Shown here: in pieces, positions 1 to 8,761 of the stretch
Layout of the letters: each line of letters opens with the position of its first letter
Position numbering within the stretch: the first letter of the stretch is position 1
NCBI RefSeq assembly: GCF_900090145.1
Contig: NZ_FMHI01000002.1
Location: 124,001-188,000 of the forward strand
DNA length: 64,000 bases
DNA from: Streptomyces sp. WMMB 322
GTDB taxonomy: Bacteria; Actinomycetota; Actinomycetes; Streptomycetales; Streptomycetaceae
Direction of reading: 5' to 3'
Translations under genes and position numbers: made by a program
The notes under the pieces: model-generated
Databases searched by the model: none
Seen by the model: the letters and a program-made list of their open reading frames with translations, nothing else
What the model was told of the DNA's origin: nothing

Positions 1-1
1 G

Positions 2-760
2 GCCAGTTGGGGAGCCGAGCAGCTGCGGGCGGTCATCGACGACTCACTCGCCACGCTCGGCGCGGTCGGCGCACCGGCCACCTGGGTGCTCTCCAACCAC
101 GACGTCGCGCGCCCCCCGAGCCGTTTCGGCCGCGAGCAGGTGAAGAAGTGGGTGGCCAACGAGCGCTTCCGGCCCGAAGGCCCCCTCGACCTCGAACTCG
201 GAACGCGGCGGGCCCGCGCGGCAGCCCTGCTGATGCTCTCCCTCCCCGGCGGCGCCTACATCTACCAGGGTGAGGAACTGGGCCTGCCGGAGGTCGAGGA
301 CCTGCCCGACGACGCCCTGCAGGACCCGATGTGGGAGCGGTCCGGGCACACCGACCGGGGACGTGACGGCTGCCGCGTGCCCATCCCGTGGTCCGGGGAG
401 ACCGCGCCGTTCGGCTTCAGCCCCGAAGACGCCACCGGCGAGCCCTGGCTCCCGCAGCCCGCGTACTGGAAGGAGCACAGCGTCGGGATCCAGACCGGTG
501 ACGACGCATCGATGCTGGAGCTTTACCGCAGCGCCCTGCAGCTGCGCCGCGACCACCCTGCCCTCGGTGAGGGCAGCCTGACCTGGCGGGACGCCCCCGA
601 GGGAGTGCTCGCCTTCGACCGTGACCCGGACTTCGCGTGCGTCGTCAACTTCTCGGCCGAGCCGTACCGGCTGCCGCAGCACGAGAAGGTGCTGCTCGCG
701 AGCCGGGAGCTGGAGGACGGCTGCCTGGCTCCGGACTCCGCGGTGTGGCTCGCACTGTAA
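2..760 (+). CDS. GH13 alpha-glucosidase (oligo-1,6-glucosidase type), 5' truncated by window edge
   Basis: The reading frame is open from the first bases of the window, so the start lies upstream. About 252 C-terminal residues are visible. They include the GH13 conserved region IV (WVLSNHDV, with the transition-state-stabilising Asp), the YQGEELGLPEV segment typical of the oligo-1,6-glucosidase/trehalulose-hydrolase subgroup, and the C-terminal beta domain. The protein shares long stretches with the complete GH13 enzyme that starts 168 bp downstream, so the two are tandem paralogues. By family it is a cytoplasmic enzyme hydrolysing alpha-glucosidic oligosaccharides. The sugar ABC transporter encoded in 5.4-8.6 kb is a plausible supplier; exact linkage specificity cannot be read from the sequence. 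Confidence 0.9.
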   Translation, partial: ASWGAEQLRAVIDDSLATLGAVGAPATWVLSNHDVARPPSRFGREQVKKWVANERFRPEGPLDLELGTRRARAAALLMLSLPGGAYIYQGEELGLPEVEDLPDDALQDPMWERSGHTDRGRDGCRVPIPWSGETAPFGFSPEDATGEPWLPQPAYWKEHSVGIQTGDDASMLELYRSALQLRRDHPALGEGSLTWRDAPEGVLAFDRDPDFACVVNFSAEPYRLPQHEKVLLASRELEDGCLAPDSAVWLAL

Positions 761-928
761 GCACCGCCGTCCGTACGGCTTCCGGGTCCGGGGCTCCCCC
801 GGGCGCGGGAGGCCGTCCAGGTCGCCGGCGGCTCCTGCTCGACGACTCCGCGAGCCCCTGAGCCACCCGGCCCGCCCCATCGACACCAGACCGCTGATCC
901 GCACAGGACCGCACGAGCGAGGATTGAC

Positions 929-2614
929 GTGACCGACCGCACCGCAGCCGCACCGCACCGCCAGGACGGCCCCGACTGGTGGCGGCAGGCCGCCGTCTAC
1001 CAGATCTACCCCCGCAGCTTCGCCGACTCCGACGGCGACGGCCTGGGCGACATACCCGGCATCACCTCCCGGATGCCGTACCTGTCCGAGCTCGGCGTCG
1101 ACGCGGTCTGGCTGAGCCCCTTCTACCCGTCCGCGCTGGCGGACGGCGGCTACGACGTCGCCGACTACCGCAACGTCGACCCGCGTCTGGGCACGCTGGA
1201 GGACTTCGACGCGATGGTCGCCGAGGCTCACCGCTTCGGCATCAAGGTGATCATCGACATCGTCCCCAACCACACCTCGGAGGACCACGAGTGGTTCCAG
1301 CAGGCCCTGCGCGCCGAGCCCGGATCGCCCGAGCGGGAGCGCTACGTCTTCCGCCAGGGCAAGGGCGAGAACGGTGAACTGCCGCCCGCCGACTGGGAGT
1401 CCGCGTTCGGCGGCCCGGCCTGGACCCGGCTGCCCGACGGCTGGTGGTACCTGCACCTCTTCGCGCCGGAGCAGCCGGACCTCAACTGGGAGAACCCGGA
1501 GGTGCGCGAGGACTTCCGCAAGACCCTGCGGTTCTGGTCGGACCGCGGCGTGGACGGCTACCGCATCGACGTGGCCAACGCCCTGATGAAGGACCTCGAG
1601 GACCCGCTGCGCGACCTGGGCCCGCGGCCCTACGACGAGCAGATGGCGGAGATGGAGGACGGCAGCCACCCGTTCTGGGACCGCGACGAGGTCCACGAGA
1701 TCTACCGGGACTGGCGCGAGATCTTCAACGAGTACGACCCGCCCCGCGTCGGCATCGCCGAGGCGTGGGTGAAGAACCACCGCCTGGTGCTCTACGCACG
1801 TCCCGAGGGCCTCGGCCAGGCCTTCAACTTCAACTATCTGAAGACCGGTTGGGACGCCCGGGAGCTCCGCGAGGTCATCGACGTCTCGCTGCGCACGGCC
1901 CAGGAGGCCGGGGCTTCCGCGACGTGGGTGCTCTCCAACCACGACGTCGTCAGGCACGCTTCGCGCTTCGCGCTCCCCGACGGCGCCGACAGCAACGAAT
2001 GGCTGCTCAGCGGCGGAACCGAGCCGCAGGCCGACGCCGAGCGCGGGCTGCGGCGGGCGAGGGCCGCCACCATGCTGGAGCTGGCACTGCCCGGGTCCGC
2101 GTACATGTACCAGGGCGAGGAGCTGGGACTGCCCGAGGTCGCCTCCCTCACCGAGGCGGACCTCCAGGACCCGACGTGGGAGCGCAGTTCGCACACCCGC
2201 AAGGGCCGCGACGGCTGCCGCGTGCCGCTGCCGTGGACGCGTACGGGCGCCTCGTTCGGCTTCGGCGGCGAGAACCCGTGGCTGCCGCAGCCCGCCGGTT
2301 TCGGCGAGCTGTCCGTGGAGGCGCAGGAGGGCGAGGAAGGCTCCACGCTGGAGCTCTACCGCGAGGCGCTGCGGCTGCGGCACAAGCTCGTCGGCACCGA
2401 CGAGACGCTGACGTGGTGCGGCGAAAAGCCGACGGGGCGGGACGGGCTGCTGCACTTCGTGCGTCCCGACGGATGGCACTGCCTGACCAACTTCGGCACG
2501 GACACCAAGCCGCTGCCCGAGGGCGAAGTCCTGCTGAGCAGCGGCCCGTTGACCGGGGACGGCATCCCCGGGGAGACGACGGTGTGGCTGCGGGGCGGCA
2601 CCGCCGAGGGCTGA
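929..2614 (+). CDS. GH13 alpha-glucosidase
   Basis: A 561-aa, full-length retaining alpha-glucosidase. GTG start chosen because a GAGGA ribosome-binding site sits 7 nt upstream and translation enters the family directly at DWWRQAAVYQIYPRSF. Catalytic landmarks: region I DIVPNHT (about residue 108), region II GYRIDVANAL with the nucleophile Asp (about 213), region III GIAEAW with the acid/base Glu (about 277), region IV SNHDV (about 337). It belongs with alpha-1,4/1,6-glucosidases acting on short maltooligosaccharides, isomaltose or sucrose isomers. Gene order suggests duplication of the preceding gene. It converges with the transport/oxidoreductase operon, and a strong terminator hairpin lies between them. 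Confidence 0.95.
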   Translation: MTDRTAAAPHRQDGPDWWRQAAVYQIYPRSFADSDGDGLGDIPGITSRMPYLSELGVDAVWLSPFYPSALADGGYDVADYRNVDPRLGTLEDFDAMVAEAHRFGIKVIIDIVPNHTSEDHEWFQQALRAEPGSPERERYVFRQGKGENGELPPADWESAFGGPAWTRLPDGWWYLHLFAPEQPDLNWENPEVREDFRKTLRFWSDRGVDGYRIDVANALMKDLEDPLRDLGPRPYDEQMAEMEDGSHPFWDRDEVHEIYRDWREIFNEYDPPRVGIAEAWVKNHRLVLYARPEGLGQAFNFNYLKTGWDARELREVIDVSLRTAQEAGASATWVLSNHDVVRHASRFALPDGADSNEWLLSGGTEPQADAERGLRRARAATMLELALPGSAYMYQGEELGLPEVASLTEADLQDPTWERSSHTRKGRDGCRVPLPWTRTGASFGFGGENPWLPQPAGFGELSVEAQEGEEGSTLELYREALRLRHKLVGTDETLTWCGEKPTGRDGLLHFVRPDGWHCLTNFGTDTKPLPEGEVLLSSGPLTGDGIPGETTVWLRGGTAEG

Positions 2615-2691
2615 GGCACGCCTGAAGCAGCGCGGAGCCGGGCGTGCCGCCGGGGCCTCAGGGCTGAGCGTCCCGGCTCCGCCTCGCCCGG

Positions 2692-2726
2692 CATGAGCGG
2701 CACGAGCGGCACGAGCGGCACGAGCA
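2692..2726. repeat. 9-bp tandem repeat (CACGAGCGG)
   Basis: Nearly four copies of GAGCGGCAC in tandem, 80 bp after the GH13 stop codon and just before the terminator hairpin. Non-coding in context. Confidence 0.75.
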
Positions 2727-2742
2727 GCTTGGCGTCATGAAC

Positions 2743-2786
2743 GGCACGGCGGCATTCCCCGGCCACCCGGGGAATGCCGCCGTGCC
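2743..2786. terminator. Bidirectional terminator hairpin
   Basis: An 18-bp perfect stem (GGCACGGCGGCATTCCCC and its complement) around an 8-nt loop, placed between the convergent GH13 gene and the minus-strand oxidoreductase gene. No U tract, as usual in Streptomyces; probably terminates both transcription units. Confidence 0.85.
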
Positions 2787-3099
2787 GGTTCCGTTGCGGT
2801 GCTGCTTCCGTCCCATGCGTCCGCCGCCTCGGCTGCGCCCGGCGCCCCCTGACCGGTCTCCTTCATGGGCCGGGACGCGGACGGAGGGGACTCAGCCAGG
2901 TCAGCCTCCCGCTGATGACGGACCGCACGGCGGTCTGCGCGCGGTCCTGCGACAGGACCCTTGCGACAGGACCCGCCAGAGCCGCTCACCGGAGGTCATG
3001 GCCGTCGCGTCGGTACCGGTGGGCACGCGCCGCCCGCCCGGGTTGCCCGGTACAACCCGGGCGCCCGGCCGGGGAGTTCGCGCGCCCGGCGGGGCGCGC

Positions 3100-4122
3100 T
3101 CAGCCCTCCAGGCGCACCGGCTGCCCCGAGCGGGCCGAGGCGTAGCCCGCCAGGGCGATGCGCAGTGAGCGCAGGCCCGCCTCACCGTCGGCGACCTGGA
3201 CCGCGGACCGGGGCCCCGTCCCGTGGAGGAACGCCCGCACCATCGCACCGTCGAGGTCGCCACCCCACGGCAGCAGCACGCCCTCGCGCCGCGAATCGTC
3301 GAATCCGGAGACGACCTGCCCGAAGGCGTCCATCTCCACCGTGGCGCGCTCACCGACGAGTTGAAGCTCCAGACCGCCCCATGTGGGGTGGTGGTCGGGA
3401 TGGCTCCAGCTGCAGTCGATGGTGGCGACGGCGCCGTTGTCGTAGCGGACCGTCACGAGGCCGGCGGTCTCCACCTCAACGCCGTCGGCCGCATACATGA
3501 CGTTGTTCGTCTGGGCGTAGACCTCCTCGGCGCGGGCCCCGCCGAACAGGTCGTCCAGCAGGTCCGCGATGTGCACCGTGTGGTCCATCAGTGCGCCGCC
3601 GCCGGCCAGCAGGGGATCGGTGAACCAGGCGCGGGCGTCCGCCGGGAGCCGTCCGTTGTTCGCTCCGGCGACGGTCAGGACCCGGCCGGTTCCGCCGCTG
3701 CGCACCGCCTCCCGCAGCGCCGCGTAGGCGTGGCTGAAGCGCACGGGGTAGGCCACGCCCAGCCGTACTCCCGCCTCGCGGCAGGCCGCGACCATGGCCT
3801 CGCCGTCCTCGACCGTGGTTGCCAGCGGCTTCTCGCACAGCACGTCCACGCCGTGCTTGGCGGCGAGTTCGACGAGCGGACGGTGCCCGGAGTTCTCCGA
3901 GGCGACGATGACCGCGTCGGGACCCCAGTCGAACACCTCCTGGTAGGTGGCGGCGTACGGAACCCCGAGCTGCCCGGCCAGCGCGCTGCCGCGCACCTCG
4001 CCCGCGGGCGCCGATCCGGCGTCCGGATCGCTGGTGAGGAGTTCGACGCCGTCCATGCCGCTGAGCAGCTTCGCGTAGCCCGCCGCGTGTACGTGGGCGA
4101 ACGAGAGCACGCCGACCTTCAT
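3100..4122 (-). CDS. Gfo/Idh/MocA family NAD(P)-dependent oxidoreductase
   Basis: 340 aa. N-terminal Rossmann fold, then CEKPLATT (about residue 95), the Lys-Pro signature of the Gfo/Idh/MocA family that contacts the nicotinamide, then the C-terminal alpha/beta substrate domain including GGGALMDHTVHIADLL. The nucleotide loop (GVLSFAHVHAAGY) departs from the usual GxGxxG. ATG start supported by GGAGG 6 nt upstream. The upstream gene stops inside this start codon (ATGA), so the two are translationally coupled. Family members oxidise or reduce cyclitols and sugars (inositol, glucose, 1,5-anhydro and amino sugars); the substrate here is probably the sugar imported by the same operon. Confidence 0.9.
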   Translation of the reverse strand: MKVGVLSFAHVHAAGYAKLLSGMDGVELLTSDPDAGSAPAGEVRGSALAGQLGVPYAATYQEVFDWGPDAVIVASENSGHRPLVELAAKHGVDVLCEKPLATTVEDGEAMVAACREAGVRLGVAYPVRFSHAYAALREAVRSGGTGRVLTVAGANNGRLPADARAWFTDPLLAGGGALMDHTVHIADLLDDLFGGARAEEVYAQTNNVMYAADGVEVETAGLVTVRYDNGAVATIDCSWSHPDHHPTWGGLELQLVGERATVEMDAFGQVVSGFDDSRREGVLLPWGGDLDGAMVRAFLHGTGPRSAVQVADGEAGLRSLRIALAGYASARSGQPVRLEG

Positions 4123-5243
4123 CGGGTCACCTCCCCTGTCTCGTGGGCCTGTTGGCCCTCCTGGACGGCTCGGATTCCTGGAACCGCCTCTTGAGCCGCC
4201 TCTTGATGCTTCCGGGGTTCCCGGACTCCGGTCGCTTCGTCGTTCCCGCCGGCCATGTCGACCGCCCGCCCCGTGTGCGCCGATTCGGCCGCCGCGAGTG
4301 CGATCCGTACCGCCGCCAGACCGTCGCGTGCGCTCACGCGCGGTGCGGGGCCGCCGCGGACCGCTCGGGCGAACTCCCGCAGCTCGGTGAGGAACGGGCT
4401 CTCGGTGAGGTTCGTCGCCGGAATGCCCTCGCCCTCGGTGGCCCGGCCCTGCGAGATCACGCGGAACGCCTTGGTCTGAGCGGAGTCGTGGTGGAGCACT
4501 CCCCGGCGTCCGGCGATGCGGAAGGTCGTGCGGAACTGCGTGTCGGGCAGCCCCCATACGCCGTGCACGTGGCTGACCGCGCCCGACGCGTGGGTGAGCA
4601 CGGCGGTGCCCGCGGCGACGCAGCCGGCGAGCGCGGGCGCCTCCTGATGCCCCCGTACATGCGCGTGCACCCGGGCCACCTCGCCCGCCAGCAGCCTCGC
4701 GAAGTCGAAGTCGTGGATCATCTGGTCCACGAGCAGACCGCCGGAGAGCGACGGGTCGGCGAACCAGGGCGACCACACCGGGTAGGTTCCCGTCCGCGTG
4801 AACCGCAGCACCGCCGGCTCCCCGACCGCACCCCCGGCGACGGCATCCGCCATGGCCGCGTACTCGGGGAAGTACCGCACCACGTGCGCCGGGAAGAGCA
4901 GTACGCCCGCGCGCTCCGCCTCCGCGATCATCTCCTCGACGTCCTCCACAGTGAGCGCGAGGGGTTTCTCGCACGCGACATGGCGCCCGGCGCGCAGCGC
5001 GGTGAGGGCGACCTCCCGGTGGGTGTGCGTGGGCGTGCAGACGTCGACGGCCTCGGCCTCGTCCAGGAGTTCGCCGAGGCTGCTCGCCGCCCGAACGCCC
5101 TGCTGCGCGTACTCCGCGGCCAGCTTGCCTCCGCTGTCGTCGGGGGTGAACACGGTGACCCGCGCTCCCAGTTCGAGCCACGCGGGCAGGTGGGCGCGGG
5201 CGATGCCGCCCGCGCCGATGAGCCCCACTGCGAGTTCCGGCAT
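4119..5243 (-). CDS. Gfo/Idh/MocA family oxidoreductase
   Basis: 374 aa. Classical N-terminal nucleotide-binding loop GLIGAGGIARAHLP, then HVACEKPLALT with the catalytic-site Lys, then GGLLVDQMIHDFDFAR in the C-terminal domain with the conserved His-Asp pair. ATG at 5243 is preferred over the upstream in-frame ATG because AAGGAAGG lies about 9 nt before it and the protein then begins at the fold (MPELAVGLIG). A low-complexity charged tail of about 45 residues follows the domain. It overlaps the next oxidoreductase by 4 nt. Two paralogous oxidoreductases in one sugar operon suggest consecutive oxidation/reduction steps, as in inositol or keto-sugar catabolism. Confidence 0.9.
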   Translation of the reverse strand: MPELAVGLIGAGGIARAHLPAWLELGARVTVFTPDDSGGKLAAEYAQQGVRAASSLGELLDEAEAVDVCTPTHTHREVALTALRAGRHVACEKPLALTVEDVEEMIAEAERAGVLLFPAHVVRYFPEYAAMADAVAGGAVGEPAVLRFTRTGTYPVWSPWFADPSLSGGLLVDQMIHDFDFARLLAGEVARVHAHVRGHQEAPALAGCVAAGTAVLTHASGAVSHVHGVWGLPDTQFRTTFRIAGRRGVLHHDSAQTKAFRVISQGRATEGEGIPATNLTESPFLTELREFARAVRGGPAPRVSARDGLAAVRIALAAAESAHTGRAVDMAGGNDEATGVREPRKHQEAAQEAVPGIRAVQEGQQAHETGEVTR

Positions 5244-5384
5244 AGGGGAATGCCTTCCTTGTCGGGTGTGCGGATGGCGGGTGTGCACAGGGGAGTCGAG
5301 TGCCCTCGGCGGACCGACCGGGCTGTGCCGACCGGCGGGCCCGGCCGCTTCGGCGGGGCCCCGGCCGCTCAGCCCTGCGGGCCG

Positions 5385-6314
5385 TCAGCCCTTCGAGCCG
5401 CTGAGCGCGATTCCCTGGACGAAGTGGCGCTGGAGCAGCACATAGAGGAGCAGCATGGGGAGACTGGCGATGACCGAACCGGCCATCATGACGGGGTAGT
5501 TCGTCATGAACTGCCCCTCCAGGGAGATCAGTCCGGCGCTGACCGGCGCCTTCGCGGGATCGGTGTTGACCACCAGCGGCCACAGCAGGTCGTTCCACGA
5601 CCACATCGCCGTGATGACGGCCAGAGCCGCGAGCGCGGGCCGTACGAGCGGAAGCATGATGCTCCAGAAGATCCGGAAGGGACCGGCCCCGTCGATGCGG
5701 GCGGCTTCCTCCAGTTCCTTCGGCAGCGCGAGGAAGAACTGCCGCAGCAGGAACGTGCCGAACGCGCTGAACATGCCGGGCAGGAAGAGCGCCGGGACGC
5801 TGTTGAGCAGCCCGAGCTTCGTCATGATCTCGTGCTGCGGAAGCACGAGAAGCTGCGGCGGCACCATCAGCACCGACAGGAACAGGGCGAACAGCAGGTT
5901 CCTGCCTCGGAATTGCAGCCGCGCGAAGGCGTAGGCGGCCAGGGAGCAGAAGACCAGCTGCCCGAGTGTCCGGCCGGCGGTGTTCAGAAGGCTGTTGGCC
6001 AGCATCTCCTCGAACGGCACGGCCGTGAAGACCTGTTCGAACGCGGCCCAGGTCCACGCCTCCGGCAGGAACGTCGGAGGCACGCGCACGGCCTCCGGCA
6101 TGGTCTTGAAAGCGGTCAGCAGCTGCCACAGGAAGGGGAAGACCATCGCCAGCGCGCCCAGCGAGAGCACCGCATGGGTGGCGACGGAGCCGGGGTCGAC
6201 CCGCCGGCCGCGCGCCGGGTGCCGGGAAGCGGGAGCCGCGGGAGCCGCCGGGTGCGGCGCCGTCGTCAGGGCGGCCGCCGCGGCGGCCGGTGTCACGGGG
6301 GCCGGTTCAGGCAT
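5385..6314 (-). CDS. Carbohydrate ABC transporter permease (MalG type, CUT1)
   Basis: 309 aa. An N-terminal cytoplasmic extension rich in Ala/Pro (about 45 residues), then six predicted membrane spans. The EAA loop (EEAARIDGAGPFRIFWSIML, about 210-230) is the coupling motif that docks on the ATPase. It overlaps the preceding permease gene by 8 nt, so the two permeases are made as a pair. No ATP-binding subunit is encoded nearby, as is common for Streptomyces CUT1 systems that share the MsiK ATPase. Confidence 0.95.
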   Translation of the reverse strand: MPEPAPVTPAAAAAALTTAPHPAAPAAPASRHPARGRRVDPGSVATHAVLSLGALAMVFPFLWQLLTAFKTMPEAVRVPPTFLPEAWTWAAFEQVFTAVPFEEMLANSLLNTAGRTLGQLVFCSLAAYAFARLQFRGRNLLFALFLSVLMVPPQLLVLPQHEIMTKLGLLNSVPALFLPGMFSAFGTFLLRQFFLALPKELEEAARIDGAGPFRIFWSIMLPLVRPALAALAVITAMWSWNDLLWPLVVNTDPAKAPVSAGLISLEGQFMTNYPVMMAGSVIASLPMLLLYVLLQRHFVQGIALSGSKG

Positions 6315-7302
6315 AGTGCACCCACCTCTTCTGGAGCCGGAACTGCAGGTACGTGAGGGCCGCCGTCAGCAGCATGAGGAGGAAGGCGAGGGCCGCGGCC
6401 GCGCCCTGGGCGTTCTCGTCGAAGGCCCACTTGAAGAAGAGCGTCACGACGGACTGCGTCTCGCCGAGCGCCGGGTTCTCGGGGCTCATCATCACGAAGA
6501 TCAGGTCGAACTGCTGAAGGGAGTTGATGACGCAGATGACGGACGCGAAGAAGATGCTCGGGCTCAGCAGCGGCAGCGTGATGCGGAAGAAGCGCCGCAC
6601 GGGCCCGGCACCGTCGATCTCGGCGGCCTCGTGGCACTCCCGCGGGACGGCCTTGATGCCGGCGGTGAAAATGATCAGGTAGTAGCCGATGTGGGACCAG
6701 ATCATCACGGCGCCGATCGCGTACACGGCCGTGGAGGGGTCGGAGACCCAGTAGCGCCCGTCGACCCCGATCCACGACAGCGCCTCGTTGACCATGCCGA
6801 AGTCGCCGTTGTAGAGCCAGTTCCAGACCAGGCCGACGGCGGCCGGAAGCGTCACGAACGGCATGAAGTACAGCGCACGGTAGACGGGGACGCCGCGCAG
6901 CCCGCGCCGGTTCATCAGCTCGGCCAGCACGATGGCGACGGGCAGCGTCATCAGCCCCATCACCATGTACAGCAGCGTGTTGCCGAGTGCCTTGCCGACG
7001 GTGACGTCCCGCACCACCCGTTCGTAGTTCTCGCCGTCCACCCAGGAGTTGCCGCCGAAGGCCCCGAACGAGGTGAAGCTGAACCAGAAGGTCTCCAGCA
7101 GCGGCCAGATGTAGAAGACGACGAAGCCCAGCGCGAGGGGCGCGATGAACAGATACGCGGCCCGCTGCGAGCGGCGGCCCGGCCCCTTGGCACCGGCACC
7201 CGTCGCCGGGGAGCGCGTGCCGTCGCCGCCGCGCCCGCGCCCTCGTTCGCGGAACCGCCGTTCGGCCTTCCGGGCCCCGGCCGTGGAGGGAAAGACAGCC
7301 AT
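6307..7302 (-). CDS. Carbohydrate ABC transporter permease (MalF type, CUT1)
   Basis: 331 aa with a basic, Gly-rich N-terminus and six predicted spans. The EAA loop reads HEAAEIDGAGPVRRFFRIT (about 225-245). It lies 4 bp downstream of the binding-protein gene and overlaps the MalG-type permease by 8 nt, giving the standard binding protein-permease-permease order. With its partner it forms the membrane channel for the sugar captured by the lipoprotein. Confidence 0.95.
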   Translation of the reverse strand: MAVFPSTAGARKAERRFRERGRGRGGDGTRSPATGAGAKGPGRRSQRAAYLFIAPLALGFVVFYIWPLLETFWFSFTSFGAFGGNSWVDGENYERVVRDVTVGKALGNTLLYMVMGLMTLPVAIVLAELMNRRGLRGVPVYRALYFMPFVTLPAAVGLVWNWLYNGDFGMVNEALSWIGVDGRYWVSDPSTAVYAIGAVMIWSHIGYYLIIFTAGIKAVPRECHEAAEIDGAGPVRRFFRITLPLLSPSIFFASVICVINSLQQFDLIFVMMSPENPALGETQSVVTLFFKWAFDENAQGAAAALAFLLMLLTAALTYLQFRLQKRWVHYA

Positions 7303-7306
7303 CTCG

Positions 7307-8575
7307 TCACTTCTCCTGTTCCAGGGCGAGGTCCATCTGGCGGGCCAGGGTGCGAGAGGCGCCCTCGATGCCGCCCTTGCCGGTGAACGGGCCGCCGAGC
7401 AGCTGAGGTTGGAGGTTCTCCCACACCGCCGTGTGCTTGGAGGCGGGATAGGGGACGGCGTAGTCGAGCATGTCGGTGAAGACCTTCAGGTCGAACTCCG
7501 GCATGGACTTCACCCACGCATCCTGCGTGCCTTCGTACGAGGAGATCGTCACCCCCTCGCGTGCCTGGATCTCGGCGGCCTTCCGCGAGCCCAGGAACTT
7601 CACGAACTGCCAGGCGGCTTCGGCGTTGGGGCTCTTGCCGGATATGGCCGCGGCCAGGCCGTGGATCGTGGTGGCGCGCCTGCGCCCCTCGGGCAGCACG
7701 GCGACGCCGCCGTGGTCCTTGATGGCGGGCTCCGCGTACATCTGGGAGGCCATCGCGGAGAGGTCGTAGTTCATGGCGACCTTCTCCGACAGATAAAGCT
7801 GGCGGCCCCTCGTGTCGGTCATCGCGCTCTGCGACGGGGAGTGGCCGCGGTCGATCAGGTCGGTCCAGAAGCGCAGGCCGTCAATGGTGCGCGGGTCGCC
7901 GAAGCCGGAACGGCCGTCCCGGATGACGTAACCCCCCGCCTGGGCAATGGTGTTGTAGTAGGTGTACTGCCTGCTCATCTCCGCGGCGATGCCGTGGACG
8001 CCCGCGCGGGGGTCGGTCAGTTCGGCCGCCGCGTCCCGGACGGTGTCCCAAGTCCAGCTTTCGTCCGGGTACTTGATGCCGGCCTTGTCGAAGAGCTCCT
8101 TGTTGTACCAGAGCCCGATCGTGTCGAAGTCCTTCGGCATCCCGTAGTGCGTGCCCTCGTAGGTGTACATCCGCAGCAGCTCCTCCGGGTGAACGCCCAT
8201 GTCGAACCCGTCGCGCTCGATGAAGGGATCCAGGGGCCGCAGCACGCCCTCCGACGCGTAGAGCTGGAGGTTCACCGCGTTCATCCAGAACACGTCCGGG
8301 GCGGAGCCGCCGCGCATCGCGGTCTTGAGGGTCGTCCAGTACGAAGTGAAAGGCGTGACCTGGACGTTGACGGAGATCCTCGGATGTTCCTCCTGGAACG
8401 CCTTGATGATCTTCTCCATGCCTGCGACCTGGAGCGGGTCCCACATCCCGTACGAGATCGTGGTGCGGCCGCCGGAATTGCGCGAGGACGCGCCTCCCGC
8501 GGAACAGCCCGTGGCGGCGCCGGCGGCGACAGGCGCAGCGGCCAGCGCTCCGGCGAGCAGTGTTCTCCTTCGCAT
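7307..8575 (-). CDS. Extracellular sugar-binding lipoprotein (ABC transporter)
   Basis: 422 aa. The N-terminus carries MRRRTLLAG, a twin-arginine-like signal, followed by a hydrophobic stretch and a lipobox-like ATGC, so the mature protein is probably a lipid-anchored lipoprotein exported by Tat or Sec. The rest is a family 1 solute-binding protein (YGMWDPLQVAGMEKIIKAF, then WTWDTVRDAA and YNKELFDKAGI). It is the first transport gene of the operon and sits 186 bp downstream of the ROK regulator on the same strand. It determines which sugar enters. Confidence 0.93.
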   Translation of the reverse strand: MRRRTLLAGALAAAPVAAGAATGCSAGGASSRNSGGRTTISYGMWDPLQVAGMEKIIKAFQEEHPRISVNVQVTPFTSYWTTLKTAMRGGSAPDVFWMNAVNLQLYASEGVLRPLDPFIERDGFDMGVHPEELLRMYTYEGTHYGMPKDFDTIGLWYNKELFDKAGIKYPDESWTWDTVRDAAAELTDPRAGVHGIAAEMSRQYTYYNTIAQAGGYVIRDGRSGFGDPRTIDGLRFWTDLIDRGHSPSQSAMTDTRGRQLYLSEKVAMNYDLSAMASQMYAEPAIKDHGGVAVLPEGRRRATTIHGLAAAISGKSPNAEAAWQFVKFLGSRKAAEIQAREGVTISSYEGTQDAWVKSMPEFDLKVFTDMLDYAVPYPASKHTAVWENLQPQLLGGPFTGKGGIEGASRTLARQMDLALEQEK

Positions 8576-8608
8576 CGGCGACTCCCGGGGGACGGTGTGG
8601 GCACGGAG

Positions 8609-8641
8609 AGGGACGGGGACGGGGACGGGGACGGGGACGGG
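8609..8641. repeat. GGGGAC hexanucleotide repeat
   Basis: About five tandem GGGGAC units in the 186-bp spacer between the ROK regulator and the binding-protein gene. The G runs could form a quadruplex upstream of the transport operon; that is inference. Confidence 0.75.
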
Positions 8642-8761
8642 GTTGGGGGCGACGGCGTGGGGTGAGGGGGCCGGACGTGGTCGGGACGTGGGCCGTGGGT
8701 CTCGGACGTCGGTCCGGACGTGTCCGGTGGTGATCGGCGGTCCGCGCTCTGCGGGACCGAC

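Larger units (their letters stand above)
2615..3099. other. Intergenic region between convergent genes
   Basis: 485 bp without a gene. It holds a run of imperfect 9-bp CACGAGCGG repeats (about 2692-2726) and a strong hairpin (2743-2786). From 2790 to 3099 nothing recognisable is seen. Confidence 0.7.

Noticed and set aside
44..2479. 811-codon open frame on the minus strand
   Set aside because: Antisense to two clear GH13 genes; composition is the usual high-GC shadow with no domain and no ribosome-binding site.
5244..5384. Possible extra gene between permease and oxidoreductase
   Set aside because: 141 bp with no supported frame; ordinary operon spacer.
4123..6129. Upstream extension of the 3100-4122 oxidoreductase frame
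   Set aside because: The frame stays open by GC bias through two other real genes; the fold begins at the ATG at 4122 with its own GGAGG.
8609..8641. GGGGAC run as an operator
   Set aside because: Simple-sequence repeat without dyad symmetry; noted only as a repeat.
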